A stretch of 64,000 bases of DNA. It comes from Tenacibaculum lutimaris. Lineage in GTDB: Bacteria > Bacteroidota > Bacteroidia > Flavobacteriales > Flavobacteriaceae. The stretch spans positions 259,194-323,193 of the forward strand of contig NZ_RAQM01000009.1 in assembly GCF_003610735.1 (NCBI RefSeq), in the 5' to 3' direction. A program made the translations under genes and the position numbers. Every line of letters begins with the position of its first letter. Positions within the stretch are counted from its first letter, which is position 1. Below are positions 1 through 9,013 of the stretch, one piece after another. Below the pieces are notes generated by a model. That model was not told the origin of the DNA. It saw only the letters and a list, made by a program, of their open reading frames with translations, and searched no databases.

Positions 1-1
1 T

Positions 2-637
2 GAAACTATTTTGGTATTGACTGAAGAGTTAAGAAAAGAATTCTTTCCTAACATGAAAATTACCGATGTACCTGCTTTCTATAACAAACCAGAATACATC
101 AAAGCATTATCTAATAGCATAAAAGATTATTTATCTGATAAAGATTACGACCATATTTTATTCTCTTATCATGGAGTACCTGAGCGACACATCAGAAAAT
201 CTGACATTACAAAATCGCACTGTAACCCTGAGGCAGGAAATTTAAGTTGTTGTAATACTTCTTCTGAAGCTCATAAATATTGCTACCGTCACCAATGTTA
301 TCAAACCACTAAAAATGTGATATCTGAATTAGGTCTAGACGAAAATAAAGTATCAACTTCATTTCAATCACGTTTAGGTGTAGATCCTTGGCTACAACCT
401 TATACCGACAGAACTATTGTTAACAAAGCTGAAAAAGAAGGCATAAAAAAACTAGCGATAGTAACTCCCGCTTTTGTTTCTGATTGTTTAGAAACTTTAG
501 AAGAAATAGCAATGGAGGGTAAACATGAATTTTTGGAAGCTGGTGGTGAAGAGTTTTACACTGTTCCTTGTATTAATGATAATGATGAATGGGTAGATGT
601 TTTAGCAGGATGGATTAACGATTTCAATAAAAATTAA
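2..637 (+). CDS. hemH: Ferrochelatase, C-terminal part (5' truncated by window)
   Basis: Ferrochelatase inserts Fe2+ into protoporphyrin IX in the last step of protoheme synthesis. The frame is open from base 2, so the N-terminus lies outside the window and about 212 residues remain. Family motifs visible are SYHGVPERH (the active-site His region), DPWLQPYTD, and near the end VTPAFVSDCLETLEEI, which matches the conserved C-terminal P-x-F-x-x-D-C-x-E-T-L-E-E block. The stop is followed after 2 bp by hemJ, so two late heme-synthesis steps are co-transcribed. A TTG at 11 is only an internal codon. Identity is secure. Confidence 0.95.
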   Translation, partial: ETILVLTEELRKEFFPNMKITDVPAFYNKPEYIKALSNSIKDYLSDKDYDHILFSYHGVPERHIRKSDITKSHCNPEAGNLSCCNTSSEAHKYCYRHQCYQTTKNVISELGLDENKVSTSFQSRLGVDPWLQPYTDRTIVNKAEKEGIKKLAIVTPAFVSDCLETLEEIAMEGKHEFLEAGGEEFYTVPCINDNDEWVDVLAGWINDFNKN

Positions 638-639
638 TT

Positions 640-1230
640 ATGGACTTTTTATACGTAAAGGCATTACACATCATATTTGTAGTAACTTGGTTTGCAGGAT
701 TATTTTATATAGGCCGTCTGTTTATTTACCATGTAGAGGCAGAAAAAAAAGACGAACCAGCCAAGTCTATATTACAAACCCAATACAAGTTAATGTCTAA
801 ACGTTTATGGTATATTATTACTTGGCCTTCTTTATTTTTAGCAAGTTTTTTTGCTTTTTGGATGCTATATAAAAACCCTTATTATTTAAAAATGCCGTGG
901 ATGCATGTAAAATTAGCCTTTGTATTAGCACTGTATTTTTACCACGGATTTTGCCATAAAATCTACAAAGAACTACAACGTGATGAGATTAAATACACAC
1001 CTAATAAACTTCGAATGTTTAATGAAATTCCAACTGTAATTTTATTCGCTGTTGTATTTTTAGTCGTTTTAAAAAGTGCAATTAACTGGATTTGGGGTGT
1101 GGTAGGAATTATCTTATTTGGAGTATTATTGATGATTGGTATTCGTTACTATAAAAAAGTAAGAGCCAAAAAATCGTGGGATAAATACGAACAAGAGTTG
1201 ATTGATGAGGATAAAAAATTAAACAAATAA
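640..1230 (+). CDS. hemJ: Protoporphyrinogen IX oxidase HemJ (UPF0093 family)
   Basis: HemJ is the membrane-bound, quinone-linked protoporphyrinogen oxidase that makes the substrate of ferrochelatase. The 196-aa protein has about four to five hydrophobic segments. It shows the N-terminal signature KALHIIFVVTWFAGLFYIGR, with the conserved His that can bind heme, and a second conserved block around MPWMHVKLAFVLALYFYHG. The ATG follows the hemH stop by 2 bp, so the two genes form a heme operon and the context supports the assignment. Length is slightly longer than classical HemJ because of a charged C-terminal tail (KKVRAKKSWDKYEQ). Confidence 0.9.
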   Translation: MDFLYVKALHIIFVVTWFAGLFYIGRLFIYHVEAEKKDEPAKSILQTQYKLMSKRLWYIITWPSLFLASFFAFWMLYKNPYYLKMPWMHVKLAFVLALYFYHGFCHKIYKELQRDEIKYTPNKLRMFNEIPTVILFAVVFLVVLKSAINWIWGVVGIILFGVLLMIGIRYYKKVRAKKSWDKYEQELIDEDKKLNK

Positions 1231-1263
1231 CTCTATATAAAAGAAAACACAAACAATAACACT

Positions 1264-1650
1264 ATGAAAAAGATTTTAGTTTTATCAATTATTATATCGA
1301 GTGTATTACACTCTTGTTCTTCTAACAACGAAATAGTTGACAATTCTATAGTTGGTAATTGGAACTTAAAATTTATACACGATGAAACAGGAGAAATACC
1401 TATACCCTATTGTAGAACTTTAACATCATTTTCTTTCAAAGAAGACAAAACATACAATGCTCAAATATATAACATGGGCGAATCTACTATTGATTGTGTT
1501 TTAACCGAAGAAATAACTGGCACTTGGAAAGCTCTTGGTAATTCTTCATTTGAGTTATCTAACAAAAACCACATAACCTTTAAAGTTAATTCTATTGAAC
1601 TTAGAGAAAATAAAAATTCTACAAAATATCAAATTTTACTACCCAACTAG
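1264..1650 (+). CDS. Lipocalin-like lipoprotein, unknown role
   Basis: This 128-aa protein begins with a type II signal peptide and a lipobox ending LHSC at Cys18, followed by a Ser/Asn-rich tether. The mature part contains GNWNLKFIHDETGE, SFKEDKTYNAQIYNMGEST and GTWKALGNSSFELS. This GxW...F...TY...GTW...NN rhythm is typical of lipocalin-like domain lipoproteins in Bacteroidota. A second protein of the same general type is encoded at 57926-58342. It starts 33 bp after hemJ and could be co-transcribed, but nothing ties it to heme. No ligand can be inferred. Confidence 0.65.
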   Translation: MKKILVLSIIISSVLHSCSSNNEIVDNSIVGNWNLKFIHDETGEIPIPYCRTLTSFSFKEDKTYNAQIYNMGESTIDCVLTEEITGTWKALGNSSFELSNKNHITFKVNSIELRENKNSTKYQILLPN

Positions 1651-1796
1651 CCCTTGCCTCTATAAATATTTAATAATATTTTTTCAACACTATACTCTCT
1701 AAAAAATAGTTTTTCAATCTTCTATTGTAGTATATTATGATAAATAGTTAGAAGTAGTAACTTTTATTTAACTAGTCTTTCCTCTTTCTTTTAAAA

Positions 1797-2414
1797 TTAT
1801 CCCCTTATTGACTGTTCAAAAGGTATTCTATTTATAATACTACGTCCCAACGTAACCTCATCTGCATATTCCAACTCATCTCCTACCGAGATTCCTCTAG
1901 CAATGGTTGATGTTGTTACTCCGTATTTTTCTATCTGTTTGTAAATATAAAAGTTGGTGGTATCACCTTCCATGGTAGAACTTAACGCAAAAATCAGCTC
2001 TTTAATTTCTCCTTCTTTTACTTTCTCTACTAAGGATTCTATTTGTAAGTTTTGAGGACCAATTCCTTCAATAGGAGAAATCTTACCCCCTAACACATGG
2101 TACAAACCTCTGTATTGTGCAGTATTTTCAATCGCCATCACATCACGAATATCTTCTACCACACATACAATCTCTGCATTTCGCTTCGGATTACTACAAA
2201 TATCACATAACACTGTATCAGAAATATTATGACATTTTTTACACGATTTTACATCGTTACGTAAATGCGTTAAAGCCTCTGTTAAATACTTCGTATTTTC
2301 TTTCGGTTGTTTTAATAAGTGTAACACCAAACGAAGTGCTGTACGCTTACCAATTCCTGGTAACCGACTTACTTCATTTACTGCATTTTCTAATAATTTC
2401 GACGAAAAATCCAT
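1797..2414 (-). CDS. recR: Recombination mediator RecR
   Basis: RecR works with RecO (and RecF) to load RecA on gapped DNA. The 205-aa length is normal. The N-terminal helix-hairpin-helix is seen as [18 protein letters not shown], then a four-cysteine zinc site (CKKC...CDIC), then the TOPRIM domain starting [15 protein letters not shown] and the Walker-B-like C-terminal stretch [19 protein letters not shown]. It is divergent from pepD, with about 70 bp between the start codons, and convergent with the lipoprotein gene at 1264-1650. Assignment is secure. Confidence 0.97.
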   Translation of the reverse strand: MDFSSKLLENAVNEVSRLPGIGKRTALRLVLHLLKQPKENTKYLTEALTHLRNDVKSCKKCHNISDTVLCDICSNPKRNAEIVCVVEDIRDVMAIENTAQYRGLYHVLGGKISPIEGIGPQNLQIESLVEKVKEGEIKELIFALSSTMEGDTTNFYIYKQIEKYGVTTSTIARGISVGDELEYADEVTLGRSIINRIPFEQSIRG

Positions 2415-2484
2415 GTTGCGAATTTACAATTTTTCGATAAGGATTAAGTATCTTCGTAGCTTTAAAATTAAAACTTCAATTCAC

Positions 2485-3948
2485 ATGAATTCAGAGATAA
2501 GAAACCTAGAACCAAAAGCTGTTTGGAAAAATTTTGCCGACTTAAACGCTGTACCTCGCCCTTCTAAAAAAGAAGAAAGAGTAATTCAGTTTATGGTAGA
2601 TTTCGGTAAGAAATTAAATCTTGAAACCATGGTTGATAAAGTTGGGAATGTAATTATTCGCAAGCCTGCTTCAACTGGAATGGAAGACAGAAAAACAGTC
2701 GTTATGCAAAGTCATTTAGACATGGTACACCAAAAAAATGCTGATACTGTTTTTGATTTTGACACTGAAGGGATCAAAATGTTTGTAGATGGTGATTGGG
2801 TAAAAGCTGACGGAACTACGTTAGGAGCTGACAACGGTTTAGGTGTTGCTGCTATTATGGGAGTTTTAGAGTCTACTGATATTGCTCACCCAGCTATCGA
2901 AGCTTTATTCACAATTGATGAAGAAACAGGTATGACTGGTGCTATGGGGCTTGAAGGTGGATTATTAGAAGGTGAAATTTTATTGAACCTTGACACTGAG
3001 GAGGATGATGAAATAGGAATGGGATGCGCTGGTGGTGTAGATGTTACTGCTACTAGAAGTTATAATGAAGAGGCTACTCCTGAAAATACAATCGCCTATG
3101 AAATTTCTGTTACAGGATTAAATGGTGGTCACTCAGGAATGGATATTATTAAAGGTTTAGGAAACGCGAATAAAATTATGAACCGTTTATTATTTGACGG
3201 TTTTACTAACTTCGGATTACGTGTTGCAGAAATTAATGGAGGTAGTTTACGTAATGCTATTCCTCGTGAAAGCTTTTCTACTATAGTTATTGATGCTGTT
3301 TCTAAAGAACCTTTCTTATTTGAAATACATGAGCTTATTAACAATATTAAAGCTGAGTTTTCAACATTAGAACCTAACCTTACTATTGAATTAAAAGAGA
3401 TTAATACTCCAGAAAACGTAATGGACTTAGGTGTTCAGGAAGGATTGATTAAAGCTGTTTACGCTGCTTTAAATGGTGTATACCGTATGAGTCCTGATAT
3501 TAAAGGATTAGTAGAAACTTCAAATAATATTGCTCGTATTATTGTAAAAGACGGAGCTATTAAAATTGGATGTTTAACACGTTCTTCTTCTGAAACTAAT
3601 AAATGGGATTTAGCTAACTCGTTACGTTCATCTTTTGAATTAGCTGGTTTTGATGTAGAATTTTCAGGTTCTTACCCAGGATGGTTACCAAACGTAAATT
3701 CTGAAATATTAAAAACTGTAACTAACTTATACGAAGAATTACACAACGAAAAACCTATTGTAGCAGCATGTCATGCAGGATTAGAATGTGGTATTTTAGG
3801 TCAAAACTATCCAAAAATGGACATGGTTTCTTTCGGACCAAATATTAAAGGTGCTCATTCACCTGATGAGCGCGCACAAATATCATCAACACAAAAATTC
3901 TGGAAGTTTTTATTAGAGATTTTAAAGAACACTCCAGTAAAAAACTAA
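2485..3948 (+). CDS. pepD: Cytosolic aminoacyl-histidine dipeptidase (M20)
   Basis: PepD-type M20 metallopeptidase hydrolyses dipeptides, including Xaa-His, with a dinuclear zinc centre. Metal-binding motifs are in order: QSHLDMVHQ (His and Asp), GADNGLGVA, DEETGMTGA (catalytic Glu pair), NLDTEEDDE, and the C-terminal GPNIKGAHSPDE. The Gly-rich lid-domain motif GLNGGHSGMDI is also present. I place the start at the ATG at 2485 (487 aa). The frame extends upstream to a TTG at 2413, but that stretch overlaps the recR start and adds a non-conserved leader. It is monocistronic, with a strong terminator just downstream. Confidence 0.95.
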   Translation: MNSEIRNLEPKAVWKNFADLNAVPRPSKKEERVIQFMVDFGKKLNLETMVDKVGNVIIRKPASTGMEDRKTVVMQSHLDMVHQKNADTVFDFDTEGIKMFVDGDWVKADGTTLGADNGLGVAAIMGVLESTDIAHPAIEALFTIDEETGMTGAMGLEGGLLEGEILLNLDTEEDDEIGMGCAGGVDVTATRSYNEEATPENTIAYEISVTGLNGGHSGMDIIKGLGNANKIMNRLLFDGFTNFGLRVAEINGGSLRNAIPRESFSTIVIDAVSKEPFLFEIHELINNIKAEFSTLEPNLTIELKEINTPENVMDLGVQEGLIKAVYAALNGVYRMSPDIKGLVETSNNIARIIVKDGAIKIGCLTRSSSETNKWDLANSLRSSFELAGFDVEFSGSYPGWLPNVNSEILKTVTNLYEELHNEKPIVAACHAGLECGILGQNYPKMDMVSFGPNIKGAHSPDERAQISSTQKFWKFLLEILKNTPVKN

Positions 3949-3955
3949 AATAAAT

Positions 3956-3987
3956 AAAAAAGCAGCATTTAAATGCTGCTTTTTTAT
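3956..3987 (+). terminator. Rho-independent terminator of pepD
   Basis: A perfect 10-bp inverted repeat (agcagcattt / aaatgctgct, 3961-3980) is preceded by an A run and followed by a T run, directly after the pepD stop. It can act in both directions. Confidence 0.9.
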
Positions 3988-4333
3988 TTTCAGCATTACA
4001 TAAAACTTCTCTCATTTTACCTTATCTTCATAGTATAATCACCAGCAGCTATTTTATATTTTACCAAATTTTACTTCTATACTATTAATTTTATAATTCA
4101 ATTCACCAAAAGTATTAATAATACCCCAAAGCTCCTTTAATTTTTAACACTTAAACCATTTCAATACTACCCCAAATTATAAATCTAAAATACCTTTATT
4201 AAAAAACTTATTTAACACTAACCTTATTTAAACCCTATCAACAAAAAAAGCAAAAAAACATCATTTTAACACTTTTATATTAAAAAAATAATATTTTTAC
4301 AAAAAATTGATTAAGAAAACTCCCTATTTGAAA
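3988..4333. other. AT-rich intergenic region before the TonB receptor operon
   Basis: About 345 bp of very AT-rich DNA with no convincing reading frame. It must carry the promoter of the operon starting at 4334, but no clean TTG-N19-TAnnTTTG promoter is visible. The best partial box is tatttttac near 4290. No structured RNA was recognised. Confidence 0.5.
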
Positions 4334-5029
4334 ATGAAAATAAAACTATTCCTCACTTTTTTGTTGTTCAACATCTACACCACAATATCTCAAACAAAAC
4401 AAGTTAATAAATTAATATTCACTTCCTTTGACAGGATAATAGGAATGAATAATACTAATCTTAGCTATGGAGTTGTTTTTACAGAAAAATACCGTAGAAA
4501 ACTCGCTAATAACCATAATTATTTTAAGCATGATTTTTTTACTAAAAGTACTATTGTTTATCAAGGCGAGCACTTTTACGATATAGATTTAAAATACGAT
4601 ATTGTTGATGATATTTTAATTATCAAAATTAAAAATGATCATAGCCAAATTTCAATATCCCCTGAAAAAAACCTCATTTCTGAATTCAAATTGGATAACC
4701 ATACATTCGTTAACTCATATAAAAAAAACATCGGGTATTTAGAGCTACTTACTCTTTCTGATGAATTTTCTATTTTAAAGAAACACCATAAAACTAGTAC
4801 AGAAAATAGAGATAGAAGATTTATATATCATACCTTTAAAAAGAAAAACGAACAATATTATCTTTATTACGATGGAAAATATTCCTCCATTAAAACAGAC
4901 AGAGATTTTATTAAAATCTTTCCTAACAATAAAAAAGAAATCATACAATTCTTTAAGGAAAATCGATTTTTATTAAAAAATGATTTTGCAAAATTTGCTA
5001 CGAAACTAACAAAACAATTGCTAGCTTAA
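4334..5029 (+). CDS. Secreted protein of unknown function, first gene of TonB receptor operon
   Basis: The 231-aa protein begins with a clear Sec signal peptide (MKIKLFLTFLLFNIYTTISQ, cleavage after Ser-Gln). The start is the ATG at 4334. An upstream in-frame TTG at 4307 would put a hydrophilic stretch before the signal peptide and is less likely. The mature part is rich in Lys, Asn, Tyr and Asp, and I see no known domain or catalytic motif. The TonB-dependent receptor starts 6 bp downstream, so it is probably a periplasmic or envelope partner in the same uptake system. Function is unknown. Confidence 0.7.
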   Translation: MKIKLFLTFLLFNIYTTISQTKQVNKLIFTSFDRIIGMNNTNLSYGVVFTEKYRRKLANNHNYFKHDFFTKSTIVYQGEHFYDIDLKYDIVDDILIIKIKNDHSQISISPEKNLISEFKLDNHTFVNSYKKNIGYLELLTLSDEFSILKKHHKTSTENRDRRFIYHTFKKKNEQYYLYYDGKYSSIKTDRDFIKIFPNNKKEIIQFFKENRFLLKNDFAKFATKLTKQLLA

Positions 5030-5035
5030 CTTATT

Positions 5036-7777
5036 ATGACTGATTCAAAAATTAAAATAGTCATTACAATACTTCTTGTAATTATGACTTTACCTGCTAT
5101 TTCACAAGAAACTAAGAAACTTCTTTCTTTAGACATAGATAACCTAAATAAAAAACAAGTAATTGAACTTCTTGAAAAAAATACAGATTATAAATTTTAT
5201 TTTTTAGATAAATGGTTTGATAATAAAAAAAAAACCATCGCATTTAAAAATGTAAATATTGAAACTGTTCTAAAAAATCTTTTCAAAGGAAGTGATATAA
5301 ATTACTTTATACTAGATAAAAAAATAATTTTAACTAACGGAAACCTAATTAGAGAAAGTGTTTATGAAACAAATAAAAACAACACTTTGAACAATAATTC
5401 TCCTGTGTTGGTTGATTCTGAAATCGAAACCTATACTACTCTAATTAAAATTGGAAAAGAAGAAAAACAAAAAAAAGCTACTTATTTATTATCGGGTTTT
5501 ATACTTAATGACAAAAATGGAGAACCTATTGAGGGAGCTACCATAGTTGAAAAAAACAACAAAATATACACTACATCAAACCAAAAAGGTTATTATACTA
5601 TAGAACTTCCTTTTGGTAAAAACTTAATAGAAACTTCTTTCGTTGGTTTTGAATCTCTGGAAAAAGATTTTATCCTCTACAACAACGGTAAATTAAACTT
5701 TTTAATAACACCCAAACTAGAAGAACTTGATGAAATAGTAATTAACGCTAATAAAGGTAGAAATATTAGGCAAACTATTGCTGGTATAAATCAAATTAAA
5801 GTCCAAGAAATAAAAACCATACCTTTAGTTTTAGGTGAAAGAGATATCTTAAAAGTGGCAGCCACTCTTCCTTCCATAAAATCAACAGGTGAAGGATCTG
5901 AAGGAGTAAATGTAAGAGGAGGAAAAGTAGATCAAAACTTATTTTTATTAGACAATGGTGTTATTTACAATCCTACTCACTTTTTAGGTTTATTCTCTGC
6001 TATTAATCCTTTTACCACAGATGGCTTAAAAATATATACAGGTAATATTCCAGCAGAATATGGAGGTAGACTTTCATCTGTTTTTGATCTTAGTACAAAG
6101 GACCCAAGTAATGAACAGTTTAAAGGAGAAGCTTCAGTTGGTCCTGTCACTGGAAGTATTAACTTGGAAGTTCCTATTATAAAAAATAAATCTGGATTAA
6201 ACTTAGGCCTTAGAAGTACTTATTCTGATTGGGTTCTAGATCTTGTAGATAATAAAGATTTTAAGAAAAGTAGTGTTTCTTTTCATGATGTCATTGCTAA
6301 GTATACTCATTTAGTTAATGAAAACAATACTTTAAAACTAACAGGTTATTACAGTAAAGACAAATACCAAATAGCTTCTGACACTATAAACAGTTATGGA
6401 AACACTATGTTCTCCTTAAATTGGGAACATAAATTCAATGATAAAAACAGAGGCCATCTAATTCTATCCAATAGTAGTTACGGATTTAATATGGATTATA
6501 AACCGGAAAACACAAATAATGGTTTTGATCTTAAATATAAAATTAATGAGGCTAATTTCAAACTAAAAATGAAATATATACACTCTAAAAATCATAAGTT
6601 TGATTACGGTTTTGAATCAAAGCTATACAATATAAATCCTGGGGAAATCTCCCCAAATAGCGATAATTCACAAGTCAATCCGTTAACAATTAATAAAGAA
6701 AAAGCAATCGAAAACAGCTTATTCATCTCTGATGAAGTCACAATAAATCCAAAATTAAACCTTAATCTAGGGATACGTTTTAATCAATACTTAGCCTTAG
6801 GACCTTCAACCCAAAGAGAATATAAAGACAATAACCCAAAAAACGAATCTACTCTAAAAAAAACAACCGAATATGGTAATAATAAAATATTCAAAACCTA
6901 TAATGGATTGAGCTATAGATTAGCCGGCAGATATGAATTAAACAAAACTTTAGCTTTAAAAGCTGGTTTTAACAAGTCTTTCCAATATATTCATCGTTTA
7001 AACAACAACACTACAGCTACTCCTATTGACACATGGAGACTTTCTGATATAAATATTAAACCTCAAGAAGGAACACAAATATCATTAGGATTATTTAAAA
7101 ACCTTAATGGTAACAAATATGAGGTAAGTTTAGAAAGTTACTATAAGAAATATAAAAACCTTCTTGACTATAAAGTAGGTGCAACACTTTTATTAAATGA
7201 CAAAATTGAAACTCAAGTAATTCAAGGAAAAGGAAAATCGTATGGTGTTGAATTTTTACTTAAAAAGAAGGAAGGAAATCTAAACGGATGGTTATCTTAT
7301 AGTTATTCACGCTCATTAATTCAATTAAATAGTATGTTTGATGAAGAAAGAGTTAATAACGGAAATTTTTTTCCTACTAATTACGACAAACCTCACGATG
7401 TTAACCTTGTATTAAATTATAAATTTACAAAACGATACAGCTTATCTTCAAATTTCACCTATCAATCTGGTAGACCTATAACCTATCCTACAGGTAAATA
7501 TACCTACCAAGGAGCCGAATATTTAACGTATAGTAATAGAAATCAATTCAGAATACCTGACTATTTTAGACTTGATATTGGTTTGAATATAGAAGGCAAT
7601 CATAGAATTAAAAAATTTGCTCATAGTTTTTGGAATATATCAGTCTACAATGTTTTAGGTAGAAACAACCCCTATTCTGTATTCTTCAAAACATCTGATT
7701 CAGGAAATATTAAAGCTTACCAAAGTTCAATTTTTTCACGTCCAATACCTACAATTACCTATAATTTTAAATTTTAA
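5036..7777 (+). CDS. TonB-dependent outer-membrane receptor with STN and CarboxypepD_reg domains
   Basis: A 913-aa FecA/SusC-like receptor that imports a ligand across the outer membrane using TonB energy. Domains in order: signal peptide (1-24); STN secretin/TonB short N-terminal domain (about 30-102, with VNIETVLKNLF), often used for trans-envelope signalling; CarboxypepD_reg-like beta sandwich (about 150-225, SGFILNDKNGEPIEGATI); plug (about 245-350, with VNVRGGKVDQNLFLLDNGV and GNIPAEYGGRLSSVFDL); then a 22-strand barrel type region to the C-terminus, ending in an aromatic-rich strand. It is followed after 6 bp by a DUF4249 lipoprotein gene. No sigma/anti-sigma pair is adjacent even though the STN domain is present. 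Ligand unknown. Confidence 0.9.
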   Translation: MTDSKIKIVITILLVIMTLPAISQETKKLLSLDIDNLNKKQVIELLEKNTDYKFYFLDKWFDNKKKTIAFKNVNIETVLKNLFKGSDINYFILDKKIILTNGNLIRESVYETNKNNTLNNNSPVLVDSEIETYTTLIKIGKEEKQKKATYLLSGFILNDKNGEPIEGATIVEKNNKIYTTSNQKGYYTIELPFGKNLIETSFVGFESLEKDFILYNNGKLNFLITPKLEELDEIVINANKGRNIRQTIAGINQIKVQEIKTIPLVLGERDILKVAATLPSIKSTGEGSEGVNVRGGKVDQNLFLLDNGVIYNPTHFLGLFSAINPFTTDGLKIYTGNIPAEYGGRLSSVFDLSTKDPSNEQFKGEASVGPVTGSINLEVPIIKNKSGLNLGLRSTYSDWVLDLVDNKDFKKSSVSFHDVIAKYTHLVNENNTLKLTGYYSKDKYQIASDTINSYGNTMFSLNWEHKFNDKNRGHLILSNSSYGFNMDYKPENTNNGFDLKYKINEANFKLKMKYIHSKNHKFDYGFESKLYNINPGEISPNSDNSQVNPLTINKEKAIENSLFISDEVTINPKLNLNLGIRFNQYLALGPSTQREYKDNNPKNESTLKKTTEYGNNKIFKTYNGLSYRLAGRYELNKTLALKAGFNKSFQYIHRLNNNTTATPIDTWRLSDINIKPQEGTQISLGLFKNLNGNKYEVSLESYYKKYKNLLDYKVGATLLLNDKIETQVIQGKGKSYGVEFLLKKKEGNLNGWLSYSYSRSLIQLNSMFDEERVNNGNFFPTNYDKPHDVNLVLNYKFTKRYSLSSNFTYQSGRPITYPTGKYTYQGAEYLTYSNRNQFRIPDYFRLDIGLNIEGNHRIKKFAHSFWNISVYNVLGRNNPYSVFFKTSDSGNIKAYQSSIFSRPIPTITYNFKF

Positions 7778-7783
7778 AAAACT

Positions 7784-9007
7784 ATGAAAAAATATACAAA
7801 GTGGTTTTATTTAACTTTAATAATATTCTCTATTAATAGTTGCATAGAGCCTATTGACTTTAAACCCGAAAGCTCAGAAAGACACTTAGTTGTTAGATCT
7901 GTGCTTACTGATGAATTAAGAAAACATTCAATAGAGTTATCAAGAACAATTTCGATAGATTCAACTGAAATTAACCCTGAAAAAAATGCACTAGTTTCAA
8001 TTACAGATAGTAATGGAACTGTTTATAATTTTGAAGAAGAAGAACCTGGTATTTATACTTCAATTTTAAATTTTAGTGCAGAAGAAGGAAAGTCTTATTC
8101 TTTAAAAATACAAACTTCTGATGGAAAGTCTTATTCCTCTAAACCACAAAGCTTACCGAGCTCTTCTGAAATAGCTGAAATAAACACTAGTATTGAAGAG
8201 AACCTTGATAGTGATTTTCCTGATCTTGTTTTTAAAGTAAATAGTTCTCCTCTATCTGAAGAAGGTAAATATTACAGATATGAATATGATGAAACTTTTA
8301 AGGTTATATCAAATTTTTGGAACCCTCAAAAAATTGAAATAATTTCTGACACCCCTCCTTATGAATTTGAACTTGTATATAAAAATCCAGAAATTGACGG
8401 AACAGGTATATGCTATGTGAATAACTCATCAAGCAACATAATACTTACTGAAACTAAAACACTTAGTGAAGATAAAGTTCTTAATTTTCCTGTTTGTAAA
8501 ATCCCGCTTAATAGTTACCGTATAGGCATTAGGTACTCTATTTTAGTTAAACAATATGTACTTAATGAGGAAAGTTATGATTTTTACAGTCTATTAAATA
8601 AATTTTCTGATCCTGATGATGTATTCACTCAAATACAAGTTGGAAACATCCCTAGTAATATCTCTTCAGACAATAACCCTGACCTAAATAAAGTCATGGG
8701 GTTTTTCGAAGTTTCATCTGTGAGTACTAAAAGAATCTTTATTAATCGTGACGAAATCACAACTACAGGTTATAAAAATTATACAGACGGTTATAATTGT
8801 AGCTTAACTCTTAACCCTTTTATACTTGATACTGATGGAAGCTCTCCTTTATTAGAATTATTAAGATCAGGATGGGTATATCTTGGTGTGCCTGAAGGTG
8901 ACCCTCCAATAATTCCCCCTAACCATCCTTACATAGTAATTAAAGAAACTTGTGGTGATTGCAAACATTTAGGTTCTATATCACCTCCTGACTTTTGGGT
9001 TGAATAA
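7784..9007 (+). CDS. DUF4249 family lipoprotein (partner of TonB receptor)
   Basis: This 407-aa protein starts with a lipoprotein signal peptide (IIFSINSC, acylated Cys20). The mature sequence has the DUF4249 pattern: CIEPIDFKPESSERHLVVRS, an early region about displaying VLTDELRKHSIELSRTISID, then VSITDSNGTVYNFEEEEPGIY, and a Cys-rich C-terminus (CGDCKHLGS). In Bacteroidota DUF4249 genes are nearly always next to a TonB-dependent receptor with an STN or CarboxypepD_reg domain, as here (6-bp gap on both sides). It presumably forms a surface lid or ligand-capturing lipoprotein on the receptor. The substrate cannot be told from sequence. Confidence 0.85.
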   Translation: MKKYTKWFYLTLIIFSINSCIEPIDFKPESSERHLVVRSVLTDELRKHSIELSRTISIDSTEINPEKNALVSITDSNGTVYNFEEEEPGIYTSILNFSAEEGKSYSLKIQTSDGKSYSSKPQSLPSSSEIAEINTSIEENLDSDFPDLVFKVNSSPLSEEGKYYRYEYDETFKVISNFWNPQKIEIISDTPPYEFELVYKNPEIDGTGICYVNNSSSNIILTETKTLSEDKVLNFPVCKIPLNSYRIGIRYSILVKQYVLNEESYDFYSLLNKFSDPDDVFTQIQVGNIPSNISSDNNPDLNKVMGFFEVSSVSTKRIFINRDEITTTGYKNYTDGYNCSLTLNPFILDTDGSSPLLELLRSGWVYLGVPEGDPPIIPPNHPYIVIKETCGDCKHLGSISPPDFWVE

Positions 9008-9013
9008 AAGAAA

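Noticed and set aside
4307..4333. TTG-started extension of the 4334 gene
   Set aside because: It would put a hydrophilic stretch before a clear signal peptide.
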